Part shown: one piece after another, positions 1-9,897 of the stretch
How positions within the stretch are numbered: position 1 is the stretch's first letter
How the letters are laid out: each line of letters opens with the position of its first letter
From: Salinisphaera sp.
GTDB taxonomy: Bacteria > Pseudomonadota > Gammaproteobacteria > Nevskiales > Salinisphaeraceae
DNA: 64,000 nucleotides
Direction: 5' to 3'
Assembly (NCBI RefSeq): GCF_002729955.1
Contig: NZ_PBYA01000042.1
Coordinates: 1 to 64,000 of the forward strand
Notes under the pieces: generated by a model
What the model saw: the letters and a program-made list of their open reading frames with translations, nothing else
Told to the model about the DNA's origin: nothing
The model's database searches: none
Position numbers and translations under genes: made by a program

Positions 1-1
1 C

Positions 2-892
2 GCTCCCGTGCCCGCGCTGCGCGAACAGCCGCAGCGCACGATGATGGATATGGGCATGGACATGAGCCATATGGACATGGGCGGCATGCAGATGAACCAC
101 GGCCAGCATGCCCAGACGATGGCCCATGGCGGCAAGGCCATGGACCACGGCTCGATGCGGAAGATGTCAGATGCAGACAAGACGCACGACATGGCCGGTA
201 TGGTCCACTCGACCCATGCCATGGACGGGTCGAAGAAGAGAACCGACAAGCCAGGCAAACACCACGACATGCAGAAGATGGCCCACGGCACCGGGCCGAA
301 CGCCGGCAGCATGGGCACCGGCGCGATGATGGTACAGGCAGGGCCGGTCGTCGCCGAGCACGGGCCCGACATGCACGGCCCCGGCAATATCAATGTCGCC
401 AACGTCCAGCGCGACCGGCTGGCCGAGCGTGGCACCGGCCTGGAAGACGTCGATCATCGCGTACTCACCTACAGCCAGCTGCGCAACCTGCGGCCCATGC
501 AGGATCGCCGCGAGCCCTCCCGCACCATCGAAATCCACCTGACCGGCAACATGGACCGCTACATGTGGTCCTTCGACGGGGTGAAATACGCCGATTCGAC
601 GCCGATCGAATTCCCCTATGGCGAGCGCATCCGCCTGATTCTGGTCAACGACACCATGATGGAACACCCGATCCATCTACACGGCATGTTCATGGAGCTG
701 GAAAACGGCCAGGGCGACCGGCTGCCATTCAAGCACACCCTGAGCGTGCTGCCGGCCTCGCGTGCCTCGCTGCTCGTCACCGCCGACGAGCCGGGCCGCT
801 GGGCGTTCCATTGCCATCTGCTCTACCACATGGAAATGGGCATGTTTCGCGTTGTGCGCGTGAGCGACCAGGCGGGAGGCGTCGATGCATAA
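2..892 (+). CDS. copA: CopA-type multicopper oxidase, C-terminal part (5' partial)
   Basis: The frame is open to the window edge, so the N-terminus (signal, first cupredoxin domains) lies outside. The first ~110 visible residues are extremely Met/His rich (MDMGMDMSHMDMGGM-type runs), like the methionine-rich segment of plasmid/chromosomal CopA and PcoA. The last ~120 residues form the final cupredoxin domain with the two copper motifs HPIHLHG and HCHLLYHMEMGM, which supply T1, T2 and T3 ligands. Family role: periplasmic oxidation of Cu(I) to Cu(II) and copper binding. The stop overlaps the start of copB by 8 bp, so the two are translationally coupled. The internal GTG at position 8 is only an apparent start. 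Confidence 0.9.
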   Translation, partial: APVPALREQPQRTMMDMGMDMSHMDMGGMQMNHGQHAQTMAHGGKAMDHGSMRKMSDADKTHDMAGMVHSTHAMDGSKKRTDKPGKHHDMQKMAHGTGPNAGSMGTGAMMVQAGPVVAEHGPDMHGPGNINVANVQRDRLAERGTGLEDVDHRVLTYSQLRNLRPMQDRREPSRTIEIHLTGNMDRYMWSFDGVKYADSTPIEFPYGERIRLILVNDTMMEHPIHLHGMFMELENGQGDRLPFKHTLSVLPASRASLLVTADEPGRWAFHCHLLYHMEMGMFRVVRVSDQAGGVDA

Positions 893-1694
893 ACAAGCAC
901 TCACGCTGCTGTGCTGCGCCCTGCTGTCGGGCGTGAATACGTCGGCCTGGGCCCAGGCTGATGGCGACGGCAAGGCCGCGCTGGACTCGGTGATTCCCGC
1001 GGGCCCGGCCGATCCCAACAGTGGCGCCCCAGCCGCATGGAGCAAACCGATCCATGACAAGCAGACCCATACCTTCGTGCTGCTCGACCGGCTCGAATAC
1101 GGCGACGTCGAGGGCACGAACAACTATCTCTGGGATGCCCAGGCCTGGATCGGCGGTGATCTCAACAAGCTCTGGCTCAAGAGCGAAGGCGAAGGGCCCA
1201 TGCGCGGCGGCTCGCCCGAAGACACCGAATTCCAGGCCCTCTACAGCCGCACGATCTCGCCGTTCTGGAACGCCCAGGCGGGCCTGCGTTATGACACCAA
1301 CCCGAATCCGGACCGCGGCTTTGCCGTGCTCGGGCTCCAGGGCCTGGCCCCGTACTGGCTCGAAACCGACCTGGCCGTGTTCGTCAGTGAAGACGGGGAC
1401 GCCAGCTTTCGCGGCGAGTTCGAATATGAACTGCTGCTCACCCAGAAGCTGATCCTGCAGCCACGGGTCGAGATCAATGCCGCCGCCCAGGATGTGGCGG
1501 CCTACGGCGTGGGCAGCGGCCTGAACAACACCGAGATGGGGCTGCGCCTGCGCTACGAGCTCATGCGCGAATTCGCCCCTTATATCGGTGTGCGCTGGGA
1601 GCAGAGCTACGGCGAAACGAAGGACATGGCCCGCGTCGAGGGCGAGCCCACCTCTTCGACCGCGCTCGTTTTGGGGGTGCGCGCCTGGTACTAG
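885..1694 (+). CDS. copB: Copper resistance protein CopB (outer membrane)
   Basis: 269 residues. Residues 1-24 are a Sec signal peptide ending in WAQA. The rest alternates aromatic and polar residues as in a beta-barrel and ends in an aromatic pair (RAWY), typical of outer-membrane proteins. Sequence stretches such as DRLEYGD, NNYLWDAQAWIGGDLNKLW and PYIGVRWEQ are characteristic of the CopB/PcoB family, which accompanies CopA oxidases and contributes to copper tolerance at the outer membrane. Unlike many CopB proteins it lacks a long Met/His-rich N-terminal stretch; only about 40 residues separate the signal from the barrel. It overlaps the upstream oxidase gene by 8 bp. Confidence 0.9.
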   Translation: MHKQALTLLCCALLSGVNTSAWAQADGDGKAALDSVIPAGPADPNSGAPAAWSKPIHDKQTHTFVLLDRLEYGDVEGTNNYLWDAQAWIGGDLNKLWLKSEGEGPMRGGSPEDTEFQALYSRTISPFWNAQAGLRYDTNPNPDRGFAVLGLQGLAPYWLETDLAVFVSEDGDASFRGEFEYELLLTQKLILQPRVEINAAAQDVAAYGVGSGLNNTEMGLRLRYELMREFAPYIGVRWEQSYGETKDMARVEGEPTSSTALVLGVRAWY

Positions 1695-1769
1695 CGCCCA
1701 CGGTCGAAGGCCCGGAAGCGGCGGTCCCTGGTCAGCCCCCCGAATCGGCGCCACCGCCGCAACAAACAC

Positions 1770-1800
1770 TTGACTCTGTAGCCGACTACAGACTTAAGGT
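1770..1800 (+). promoter_or_regulatory. MerR-type promoter/operator for the merR-ATPase operon
   Basis: TTGACT (-35, 1770-1775) and TAAGGT (-10, 1795-1800) are separated by 19 bp. The spacer carries the perfect dyad CTGTAG-CCGA-CTACAG (1776-1791). The over-long spacer with a central dyad is the hallmark of promoters activated by DNA distortion by MerR/CueR/ZntR proteins. It lies 26 bp upstream of the merR-family gene it presumably controls, so the regulator is autoregulated together with the ATPase. Confidence 0.85.
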
Positions 1801-1825
1801 TTGAAGTCCCTACACAGGTGACGCC

Positions 1826-2221
1826 ATGACCTATTCGATCGGACAACTGGCCAAGGCCACGGATACGGGCATCGAAACCATTCGCTACTACGAACGGCGA
1901 GGCTTGATGCCGGAGCCGCCGCGTGCGGCCAGCGGCTATCGACGCTATCCGGGCGATGCCGTGCAACGGCTGCGCTTCATCCGCCGCTCGAAGCGGCTGG
2001 GCTTCACGCTCGACGAGATCTCGGCCCTGCTGCAGCTGCAGGCCGGCGGCCAGCGGGCGGATATCAAGGCGATTGCCGAGGCCAAGCTCGAAGAGATCGA
2101 AACCCGTCTGGACGATCTGCAGCGCATGCGCGCCGCGCTCGAAGACATGACCCGACGCTGCTCCGGTCACGGGCCGGTCGAGGGCTGCCCCATCATCGAA
2201 ACGTTGAACGACAATGAGTGA
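1826..2221 (+). CDS. MerR-family heavy-metal regulator (CueR/ZntR-like)
   Basis: 131 residues. The N-terminal winged helix-turn-helix ([19 protein letters not shown], about residues 5-23) is followed by a dimerisation helix and a metal loop with Cys112 and Cys121 ([15 protein letters not shown]). Cys-x8-Cys spacing resembles ZntR/MerR rather than CueR (x7). The selectivity position that is Ser77 in E. coli CueR and Cys in ZntR/MerR is Arg77 here (QRADIK). It most likely senses a thiophilic metal, and from its neighbours copper, though silver, gold or another ion is possible. It overlaps the ATPase start by 8 bp. Confidence 0.88.
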   Translation: MTYSIGQLAKATDTGIETIRYYERRGLMPEPPRAASGYRRYPGDAVQRLRFIRRSKRLGFTLDEISALLQLQAGGQRADIKAIAEAKLEEIETRLDDLQRMRAALEDMTRRCSGHGPVEGCPIIETLNDNE

Positions 2222-4634
2222 TTGCTGCCACGCACAGGCCAACGGCGAGAATACGGTCAAGGATCCGGTCTGCGGCATGAGCGTCGTGCCCGGCGAAAAA
2301 CCGAGCTACGAGCACGCCGGCCAGACCTATCATTTCTGCTGCGCGCGCTGTCGCGAGCGCTTTGCCGCCGATCCGGAATCGTTTCTGAACCCGGTGCAAG
2401 ACGACACGCCCGCGCCGCCCGGCACCCGCTATATCTGCCCGATGTGCCCGGGCGTGGAAAGCGACCACCCGGACGATTGCCCCAAATGTGGCATGGCCCT
2501 TGAGCCCGCCCAACCGCCGAAACGCCAGACGCAGTACACCTGCCCCATGCATCCGGAAGTGGTCGAAGACAAACCCGGCGACTGCCCCAAGTGCGGCATG
2601 GCGCTGGAGCCGACCACCGTCACGCCGGATAGCGAAGACCCGGAACTCAAGGCCATGCTGCGCCGGTTCTGGATCAGCCTGCCGCTGGCCGGGGCGGTGT
2701 TCATACTGGCCATGGGCGACATGATCCCCGGCGTGGATCTGCACGGCTGGCTGGGCGCAGGCTTCGGCTGGCTGCAGTTCGCCCTGGCCACGCCGGTGGT
2801 GTTCTATTGCGGGGGCTTTGCCTTCAAGCGTGCCTGGCAGTCGGTGGTCAACGTCAGCCCCAATATGTGGACGCTGATCGCCCTGGGCGTGGGCGCGGCC
2901 TACGGGTTTTCGTTATTCGCGCTGCTACTGCCCGGCCTGCTGCCCGAGGCGTTCGCCCAGAACGGGCATACACCCCTGTATTTCGAAGCGGCGGCCGTGA
3001 TCATCACCCTGATTCTGCTGGGCCAGGTCATGGAGGCCCGGGCACGCGGTGCCACCTCGCGCGCACTCTCCGCGCTGCTCGACCTCGCGCCGCCCAGCGC
3101 CCACCGCCTCGACGATAAGGGCAACGAAACCGATGTCGCCCTCGACGATCTGGCCAAGGGCGATCGGCTGCGGGTACGCCCGGGCGAAAAGGTGCCGGTG
3201 GACGGGGTGATCGTCGACGGGCGCTCCACCCTCGATGAATCCATGATCACCGGCGAGCCCGAGCCGCAGAACAAACAGTCCGGCGACACAGTCACCGGCG
3301 GCACGGTCAATCAGGCCGGCAGCTTCGTGATGCGGGCCGAATCGGTCGGCGACGATACGGTGCTCTCGCGCATCGTGGATATGGTGGCTGCGGCCCAGCG
3401 TTCACGCGCGCCGATTCAGGGCATGGCCGACAAGGTGGCCGGCGTGTTCGTGCCGGCCGTGGTGCTCGCCGCCGTCATCGCCTTCGCGGCGTGGGCGTTG
3501 TTCGGCCCGGCGCCGGCTCTCTCGCATGCGCTGGTCGCGGCCATTTCCGTGCTCATCATCGCCTGCCCCTGTGCGCTGGGTCTTGCCACACCCATGTCGG
3601 TAATGGTCGGCATCGGACGCGGCGCGCGTGAAGGCGTGCTCATACGCGATGCCGAAGCGCTCGAGCGCATGCAGGACGTGGACGTGCTGCTCATGGACAA
3701 GACCGGCACGCTCACCGAGGGCGCGCCGCGTGTGGTCGCCATCGAAACCGCGGACGGCTTCGACGAGGCCGACCTGTTGCGCCTGGCTGCGAGTCTGGAG
3801 CGCGCCAGCGAGCATCCGCTGGCGCGCGCGATCTGCGCGGCCGCCGACGAACGCGAACTGACGCTCGAGCAGGCCGGCGATTTTGAATCGATCACCGGCC
3901 GGGGCGTGACCGGGCGTATCGACGACCGTACAGTCCAGATCGGCAATGCCGCGTTGATGACGCACAACCACATCGACACCACCGCCCTGACCACCCAGGC
4001 CAACGAACGCCGTGGCGGCGGCGAAACGGTGATGTGGGTCGCCGTCGACGGCGCGCTGGCGGGCTTCGTGGCCGTGGCCGACCCGATCAAGGCGAATACC
4101 CGCGATGCGGTGGCGATCCTGCACGAGGCCGGCCTGCGGCTGGTGATGCTCACCGGCGACAGCGAAGCCACGGCGAAAGCGGTCGCCCACGAGCTGGGCA
4201 TTGACGAAGTGCATGCCGGCGCCCTGCCCGAAGACAAGCACGCCCTGGTGGAACAACTCCAGCAACAGGGCTATCGCGTCGCCATGGCCGGCGACGGCGT
4301 GAACGATGCACCGGCGCTGGCCCAGGCCGATGTGGGTATCGCCATGGGCACCGGCACGGATATCGCCATGGAAAGCGCCCCGATCACGCTGGTGAAGGGC
4401 GATCTGCGCGGCATCGCCAAGGCGCAGCGACTGTCCGCCCAGAGCATGCGCAATATTCGTCAGAACCTGTTCTTTGCCTTTGCCTACAACGGCATCGGCG
4501 TACCCATCGCGGCGGGCGTGCTTTATCCGCTGCTGGGCACGCTGCTGTCGCCCATGCTCGCCGCGGCAGCGATGAGCCTGTCGTCGGTGTCGGTCATCAC
4601 CAATGCGCTGCGCCTGCGCGGGGCCTCGCTCTGA
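2214..4634 (+). CDS. Cu(I)-exporting P1B-type ATPase with YHS and two HMBD domains
   Basis: 806 residues. Order: YHS domain (about 16-58, DPVCGM and CCARC), two short zinc-ribbon-like heavy-metal-binding domains (about 73-99 and 107-133, CPMCPG/CPMHPE...CPKCGM), then the ATPase core. The core has the TGE motif (MITGEP), the membrane CPC at 451-453, the phosphorylated Asp495 in DKTGTLTEG, the P1B signature HP in SEHPLAR, and [10 protein letters not shown] in the seventh helix and MSLSS in the eighth mark the Cu(I) (P1B-1) class. It pumps Cu(I) from cytoplasm to periplasm, where the CopA oxidase acts. It has no CxxC HMA domain; YHS/HMBD modules replace it. Start ATG overlaps the regulator's end. 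Confidence 0.93.
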   Translation: MSDCCHAQANGENTVKDPVCGMSVVPGEKPSYEHAGQTYHFCCARCRERFAADPESFLNPVQDDTPAPPGTRYICPMCPGVESDHPDDCPKCGMALEPAQPPKRQTQYTCPMHPEVVEDKPGDCPKCGMALEPTTVTPDSEDPELKAMLRRFWISLPLAGAVFILAMGDMIPGVDLHGWLGAGFGWLQFALATPVVFYCGGFAFKRAWQSVVNVSPNMWTLIALGVGAAYGFSLFALLLPGLLPEAFAQNGHTPLYFEAAAVIITLILLGQVMEARARGATSRALSALLDLAPPSAHRLDDKGNETDVALDDLAKGDRLRVRPGEKVPVDGVIVDGRSTLDESMITGEPEPQNKQSGDTVTGGTVNQAGSFVMRAESVGDDTVLSRIVDMVAAAQRSRAPIQGMADKVAGVFVPAVVLAAVIAFAAWALFGPAPALSHALVAAISVLIIACPCALGLATPMSVMVGIGRGAREGVLIRDAEALERMQDVDVLLMDKTGTLTEGAPRVVAIETADGFDEADLLRLAASLERASEHPLARAICAAADERELTLEQAGDFESITGRGVTGRIDDRTVQIGNAALMTHNHIDTTALTTQANERRGGGETVMWVAVDGALAGFVAVADPIKANTRDAVAILHEAGLRLVMLTGDSEATAKAVAHELGIDEVHAGALPEDKHALVEQLQQQGYRVAMAGDGVNDAPALAQADVGIAMGTGTDIAMESAPITLVKGDLRGIAKAQRLSAQSMRNIRQNLFFAFAYNGIGVPIAAGVLYPLLGTLLSPMLAAAAMSLSSVSVITNALRLRGASL

Positions 4635-4791
4635 CCGATCTTTGTTGCGAGCGGCCCCGCCCGCGGCCCGTGCGTGACCGCAATTACGTGGTTGTCCCGA
4701 TAGCCGCGCGGGGGACGTGCGGGCACAGTCTCCGGCCAGTGGATGCGTTTGACGGCGTGTCCGAATCGAACGACAGCACAAGGATTGCCCC

Positions 4792-5181
4792 ATGCAGACC
4801 GAAGATTTCATTGCCCGCGTAGAAAAGGCCTCGGCCGTGAACGACCGTACCGTGGCCACCAACGTCACCTTTGCGACCATCGAGTCGCTGTGCCTGCACC
4901 TGCCGCAGGAAGAAATCCGCCAGCTCACCTCGCAGCTGCCCTCGGAGCTGTCCCAGTCCGCGCTCAAGGGCGGACAGCAGCAGACCGGTCAGGCCGAAGA
5001 CACGGTGGCCCTCGACGACTTCTATAGCGAAGTCGCCACCCGCGCCAATATGGACGCCAACGACGTGCAGGGCCCGGTGCGTGCGGTGATCAATACGCTC
5101 AAACAGGCGGTGACCACCGGCGAATTCGTCGATGTGACCTTCGACCTGCCGGCCGAACTGAATACGCTGCTGGCCAGCTGA
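4792..5181 (+). CDS. DUF2267 family protein
   Basis: 129 residues, no signal peptide or membrane segment, acidic and mostly helical. The layout (DFIARVEKASAVNDRTVA, a central LPSELSQSALKGG linker, and a second half ending in DVTFDLPAELNTLL) matches DUF2267, a family of small helical proteins of unknown function often found near stress genes. A ribosome site AAGGA precedes the ATG. It stands alone between the ATPase and a convergent MFS gene. Confidence 0.75.
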   Translation: MQTEDFIARVEKASAVNDRTVATNVTFATIESLCLHLPQEEIRQLTSQLPSELSQSALKGGQQQTGQAEDTVALDDFYSEVATRANMDANDVQGPVRAVINTLKQAVTTGEFVDVTFDLPAELNTLLAS

Positions 5182-5197
5182 TATACCCGCGCGGGCA

Positions 5198-5212
5198 CGG
5201 CAGAGCCTGCCG
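5198..5212. terminator. Short hairpin between convergent genes
   Basis: Perfect 6-bp stem CGGCAG-AGC-CTGCCG in the 33-bp gap between the DUF2267 stop and the MFS stop. There is no T-tract, so it is only a candidate shared terminator. Confidence 0.35.
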
Positions 5213-5214
5213 GC

Positions 5215-6450
5215 CTAGCCGGCGTGCCCGCCTGCCCGCGCATTTTCGATCACGGCCAGCTTGCGCATGGCAATGGTGCCCACCAACGGCCCGAGCGCGA
5301 GCAGGGCGAAGGCATACGACCAGCCGAGCGCTTCATGCACGATCGGTATCAGCCAGATCGTGGGGATGGTCAGCACATAGCCGATCGCCTGCTGCAGCGT
5401 AAGCGCGGTGCCCACATAGCGTTGATCGCCCAGCTCGGTGATCGCGGTCGAGAACTGGGCCGAATCGGCCACCACCCAGAAGCCCCAGATCAGGCCCACG
5501 ACGAGAATGAGCGGCCAGGCACTCGCCGGAATGAAGCCAATGGCCAGCGCACAGACGCCGGAAATGCTCATGGCCAGCACGGTGGCCTGCCCCCGGCCCC
5601 AGCGATCGCCCAGAATACCGCCCACCCAGCAGCCCGCGGCGCCGATGCCAATCACGGCGAAGGTGGCGAGCGCGCCCAGCGCCCGCGGCGCCTCGAAGGC
5701 ATGGGCCTGGAGCACATCGCCTACAAACACGCCGAACCAGGCCCACATCGCATAGAGCTCCCACATGTGGCCAAAGTAGCCGATACAGGCCAGACGCACC
5801 GGCCGGTCCGCAAACACCTGCCAGGCCTTGCGCGGATCGAACACTGCCTGTGGAAAGTCGAACGGGCCATCGCGCCCCAGATAACGGGCGATCGCGCCGC
5901 CAGCGAGCGACATGATCGAACTCGCGGCAATCACCACGCGCCAGTCCAGCCCGCCGAGGCCGTTGACCAGATGCGGCGCGGCCGAGCCGAGGGTGAGCGC
6001 GCCCACCATGATGCCCAGCGCCGTGCCGCGCTTTCGCTTGAACCAGGTCGCCATCGCTTTCATCGCCGGCGGATAGACGCTGGCCAGGCCGAAGCCGGTG
6101 ATGGCACGCAGCACCACCGCAAGAACGACGGGCGGCGTGAGCAACAACGCCGCATTGGACACGGCGGCCAGCGCCGCGCCATAGAACATCAGCCGGCGCG
6201 GGCTGACGCGATCGGCGATATTGAAAACGGCGCTGGCCAACGCCCCGGCCACGAAGCCGAGCTGTACCGCGATGGTCATCCAGGCTGCCGCGCCCGGCGA
6301 TAGGGCCCAGCTGGCCCGCAGCTGCGGCACGACGGCAGTGGCAGAAAACCAGGCCGTCATGCCCAAAAGCAGCGCCGCCGCGAGAACCAGCAATGCCTGC
6401 CAGCGACCCGTGGGATCAGCCACGCCGGTGCTCGACGCGTTGACCGTCAT
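5215..6450 (-). CDS. MFS transporter
   Basis: 411 residues from the ATG at 6450; a GTG 39 bp further upstream is possible but adds only a basic stretch. About 12 membrane helices are visible, with the major-facilitator loop 2-3 region (ADRVSPRRLMFYGA) and a long central loop after helix 6 (RDGPFDFPQAVFDPRKAW). The substrate cannot be read from the sequence. It stands alone, convergent with the DUF2267 gene and divergent from the PAS-GAF-GGDEF gene. Confidence 0.85.
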   Translation of the reverse strand: MTVNASSTGVADPTGRWQALLVLAAALLLGMTAWFSATAVVPQLRASWALSPGAAAWMTIAVQLGFVAGALASAVFNIADRVSPRRLMFYGAALAAVSNAALLLTPPVVLAVVLRAITGFGLASVYPPAMKAMATWFKRKRGTALGIMVGALTLGSAAPHLVNGLGGLDWRVVIAASSIMSLAGGAIARYLGRDGPFDFPQAVFDPRKAWQVFADRPVRLACIGYFGHMWELYAMWAWFGVFVGDVLQAHAFEAPRALGALATFAVIGIGAAGCWVGGILGDRWGRGQATVLAMSISGVCALAIGFIPASAWPLILVVGLIWGFWVVADSAQFSTAITELGDQRYVGTALTLQQAIGYVLTIPTIWLIPIVHEALGWSYAFALLALGPLVGTIAMRKLAVIENARAGGHAG

Positions 6451-6713
6451 CGTTCGGGCTCGACCGGCGCGCGACCACGCACACGCCACGAATATACCGG
6501 CTGGTCGATCAGCAAGGCTTATCCTCCAGTTCGCGGATCAAAGCGGTCTTGACGCCGCCGGGTATGGCATAGCACATGCCCGGCCGACGATAAAAGCCAT
6601 ACTTCGCACAAAGCCCCCGGCTGGTTTGCGGTACGCTTTGCAGGTGGCCAAATCGCACACGCGATGTTCGGCGGCAAAACACGCGACCCTACGCGTGCCA
6701 GGGGAGGGGCATT

Positions 6714-8135
6714 TTGAAAAACCTAAAAGAAGGTAGGATCGCAGACGAAGCACTGGCGCTCGACAGCCAGTCGCTGCGTGTTCTGCTCGCCCGGGTGTTT
6801 GCCGAGGTCAGCGAGGCCGTCATCGTCAGCGACGTCGACCGGCAGGTGGTGATGACCAACGAAGCTGCCAACCGGCTCTTTCGTTATACCGCAGATGAAT
6901 TCGCCGGCCTTTCCACGGCGGAGTTATACGAGCGGCGTGAAGATTTCGAGCAGCTCGGCGCGACGCGCTACAACGCCCAGGCCGACGACGCCCGTCATAC
7001 TTATCTCATGCGCTATCGGCGTCGCGACGGCAGCGTATTCGAAGGTGAGACCACCGCCGGTGCGATCCGCCACGGCGACCGCGGCACGCCACTGTTTTTG
7101 GGGATTATTCGCGACGTATCGTCGCATATCGCCACGAACAAGGTGCTGCACTCGCTCAACCAGATCACGTCCGATCCGACCCGCGGGTTCGAGCAACGCC
7201 GGCGTGAGATTGTCGAGCTGGGCGTCCAGCATTTCGCCATGGCCTACGGGGTGGTCGCAAAAATCGACGGCCAGCGCTACGAAGTCAAAGAGGCCGAATC
7301 GCCGGACGGCAGCATCGCCGTCGGCGCTATCTATGAACTGCCCGATACGTACTGCTATCACGTGCTTTCGAAGCGGGGTCCGTTCGGCGTTCATCACGCC
7401 GGCGAGAGCAAACTCAACGCCCATCCCTGCTATGCGAAATTCCGGCTCGAGTCGTATCTGGGCGCCCCGATCACCGTGGACGGCCGTGTTTATGGTGTGT
7501 TGAGTTTCTCCAGCTCTCTGCCGTCGTCCCCCTTCACTCAGCAAGACTACGATCTGATCGCCATGTTCGCCCAGTGGCTGGGTCATGAAATCGCGCGCGA
7601 ACAGGATCTCGCCGCACTTCGCCATGCGCACGAACGACTTCAAACGCTTGCCACGCAGGACGAGTTGACCGGCTTGGCCAACCGGCGGCTGCTCTCCGAG
7701 CAGCTCGATCATGAACTCAATCGCGGCCAGCGCTATACGCGCAACCTGAGCGTGGCCCTGATCGATTTCGATCACTTTAAGCAGCTCAACGACCGCTACG
7801 GCCACGCCGCCGGCGATGCCGCGCTCAAACTGTTCGCCGATATCGCGCGCCAGACGCTGCGCAACAGCGACACGATCGGCCGCTGGGGTGGGGAGGAATT
7901 TCTGGCGCTGCTACCCGAAACAACGCTGCCCGCGGCCGCCAACACGCTCGAGCGCCTCGTGGCTCGCGTACGCGATACCCCGCTCGAAATCGAAGGCGAG
8001 CAAATCACCCTCACCGTCTCCGCCGGGGTGACCTGCGCCCAGAACGACGAGACGCCGGCTCAGGTGCTCAAGCGCGCCGACGATGCGCTCTACAGCGCCA
8101 AGGACGACGGCCGCGACCGCGTGAACTGCGGCTAG
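6714..8135 (+). CDS. PAS-GAF diguanylate cyclase (GGDEF)
   Basis: 473 residues, cytoplasmic. An N-terminal PAS domain (about 22-140, ending in LFLGIIRDVSS) is followed by a GAF domain (about 155-300) and a GGDEF domain (about 310-473). The active site RWGGEEF is intact at about residues 390-396, and the product-inhibition I-site RNSD lies exactly five residues before GGEEF. It should make c-di-GMP from two GTP, tuned by whatever the PAS and GAF domains bind. The start is TTG at 6714, chosen because a strong GGGGAGGGG ribosome site sits 4-5 nt upstream. Confidence 0.92.
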   Translation: MKNLKEGRIADEALALDSQSLRVLLARVFAEVSEAVIVSDVDRQVVMTNEAANRLFRYTADEFAGLSTAELYERREDFEQLGATRYNAQADDARHTYLMRYRRRDGSVFEGETTAGAIRHGDRGTPLFLGIIRDVSSHIATNKVLHSLNQITSDPTRGFEQRRREIVELGVQHFAMAYGVVAKIDGQRYEVKEAESPDGSIAVGAIYELPDTYCYHVLSKRGPFGVHHAGESKLNAHPCYAKFRLESYLGAPITVDGRVYGVLSFSSSLPSSPFTQQDYDLIAMFAQWLGHEIAREQDLAALRHAHERLQTLATQDELTGLANRRLLSEQLDHELNRGQRYTRNLSVALIDFDHFKQLNDRYGHAAGDAALKLFADIARQTLRNSDTIGRWGGEEFLALLPETTLPAAANTLERLVARVRDTPLEIEGEQITLTVSAGVTCAQNDETPAQVLKRADDALYSAKDDGRDRVNCG

Positions 8136-8207
8136 CCGACAGCCAAACATCCGTTCAAGTTGGCGGCGCAACCGCCGATCAAACGTCGTACTACCAATTT
8201 ATTAGCG

Positions 8208-8229
8208 CAGACCCGGCTGTGCCGGTCTG
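8208..8229 (+). other. Hairpin in the leader of the GGDEF-EAL gene
   Basis: CCGGC-TGT-GCCGG flanked by CAGA/TCTG arms forms a stable stem between the two c-di-GMP genes. It could terminate the upstream gene or structure the leader of the downstream one; there is no T-run after it. Confidence 0.35.
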
Positions 8230-8259
8230 TCTATTGTCGCTGCGCGCGACGAACGGGCC

Positions 8260-9882
8260 ATGAGCATGATCGACAGCGTGACGGAGCTTGAGGCGCTTGC
8301 CACGGGCATCGCCATTATCGATGGCGACAACGTCATTACGTATGCCAATACCACGTTCGCCCGGCGGCTGAATATTGAGGTGCTGCCGCGCCGGCTCACG
8401 GATATCACCCTGCCTGAAGCCCGTTCCCGCGATCTGCTCGAATGGCAGCTGCGCGATATCGGCGAATCGGCGCTCACCATCGAGATCGCGCCCGGCCGGA
8501 CGCTGACGTTCTATATCGGCGCACGCCGCGACGACCAACGCATGGTTATCGTAGCCAGCGGCTGGCCCCGTCGCGAAGAGTCCACGCTCGATCTCGCCGC
8601 ACAGCTCGATCCATTGACCGGCTTCGGCAACCGGCTGATGTATGCCGAACGCCTGCGTGAGCTCGAAGCCACCGGCGCGCGCTGCGCGGCCGTGCTCGTC
8701 ATCGACCTCGACCACTTCAAGCAGGTCAACGACACGCTCGGGCACGGCGCCGGCGACGAACTGCTGGTGCTGGTCGCCCAGCGTATTCGCGCCTCGACCC
8801 GCGGCAACGATACGCTCATCCGGCTCGGCGGCGACGAATTCGTGATCCTCATACCGGAAGAGAAACGGCGCGAAGGCCTCGAAGCGCTGGCGGCCCGACT
8901 GGTCAACCTGCTCGGGCGCCCGTTTCTGGTCAACGGCCACCAGATCAATATCGGTGCGAGCATCGGCATTGCCACGCTCGTGGGCGACAGCGAACAGCTT
9001 CAGGACCTGTTGCGCCATGCCGATCTCGCCCTCTACGAGGCCAAGCATCAGGGGCGCGCCGGCCATTACGTGTTCCAGTCCCAGCTGGAACAACGCGCCT
9101 TCGACCGGCGCGCCTTTGAAGTCGATCTGCGGCGCGCGCTCGGCCTGCGCCAATTCACCCTGCACTATCAGCCACAGACCTCGATCCGCGACGAACGCGT
9201 GATCGGCTTCGAAGCGCTGATTCGCTGGGAGCACCCCACGCGCGGGCGCGTATCGCCGCTGAACTTCATCCCGCTGGCCGAAGAGATCGGTGAAATCGCA
9301 TCCATCGGCCGCTGGGTGATTCGCAAGGCCTGTGAACAGGCCATGACCTGGCGCGACGAACGCCTGATCGTGGCGGTCAACGTCTCCCCGGCCCAGTTCG
9401 TCGACGACACCATCATCGACGTCGTTCGCGATGCGCTCGCCCACAGCGGCCTCGCGCCGGCGCGTCTCGAGCTGGAGATTACCGAAGGCCTGTTCCTCGA
9501 TGAATCGGAAGCGATCATGCGTCGGCTCTGGGCCATTCAGGAACTGGGCGTGGCCATCGCGATCGACGATTTCGGCACCGGCTATGCATCGCTGGGCTAT
9601 CTCAACAGCTTCCCGTTCTCCAAGATCAAGATCGACAAATCCTTCATCCAGGCCGAACCGTCGCCGCGGGCGAGCGCCCTGGTCAGCGGCATTCTGGCGA
9701 TGGGCTCGAACCTCGGCATGGCCACCACCGCTGAAGGCATCGAAACCGCCGAGCAATATCACCAGCTCGAGCAAGAGGGCTGCAGCAGCGCCCAGGGCTA
9801 CTACATCGCCCGTCCCATGCCGGCCGATCAGATCGCCGATTTTCTCGACCAGTTTGCCCCGCCTACGGCCCAGGCAGGCTAG
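8260..9882 (+). CDS. GGDEF-EAL bifunctional c-di-GMP enzyme
   Basis: 540 residues. A short PAS-like N-terminus (about 8-105) precedes GGDEF (about 115-275) and EAL (about 285-530). Both catalytic domains look intact. GGDEF has RLGGDEF near 188-194 and an I-site RGND five residues earlier. EAL has EALIRW near 318, NVSPAQF, ELEITE, DDFGTGYASL, KIDKSFI, AEGIET and QGYYIARPM. It could therefore both make and degrade c-di-GMP; which activity dominates cannot be told from sequence. The BLUF gene follows after 15 bp, suggesting one transcript and possibly light control. Confidence 0.93.
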   Translation: MSMIDSVTELEALATGIAIIDGDNVITYANTTFARRLNIEVLPRRLTDITLPEARSRDLLEWQLRDIGESALTIEIAPGRTLTFYIGARRDDQRMVIVASGWPRREESTLDLAAQLDPLTGFGNRLMYAERLRELEATGARCAAVLVIDLDHFKQVNDTLGHGAGDELLVLVAQRIRASTRGNDTLIRLGGDEFVILIPEEKRREGLEALAARLVNLLGRPFLVNGHQINIGASIGIATLVGDSEQLQDLLRHADLALYEAKHQGRAGHYVFQSQLEQRAFDRRAFEVDLRRALGLRQFTLHYQPQTSIRDERVIGFEALIRWEHPTRGRVSPLNFIPLAEEIGEIASIGRWVIRKACEQAMTWRDERLIVAVNVSPAQFVDDTIIDVVRDALAHSGLAPARLELEITEGLFLDESEAIMRRLWAIQELGVAIAIDDFGTGYASLGYLNSFPFSKIKIDKSFIQAEPSPRASALVSGILAMGSNLGMATTAEGIETAEQYHQLEQEGCSSAQGYYIARPMPADQIADFLDQFAPPTAQAG

Positions 9883-9897
9883 CCCCCAGGATTCACG

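Noticed and set aside
5224..6303. 359-codon plus-strand frame over the MFS gene
   Set aside because: Shadow rich in Arg, His and Gln; no membrane or domain features.
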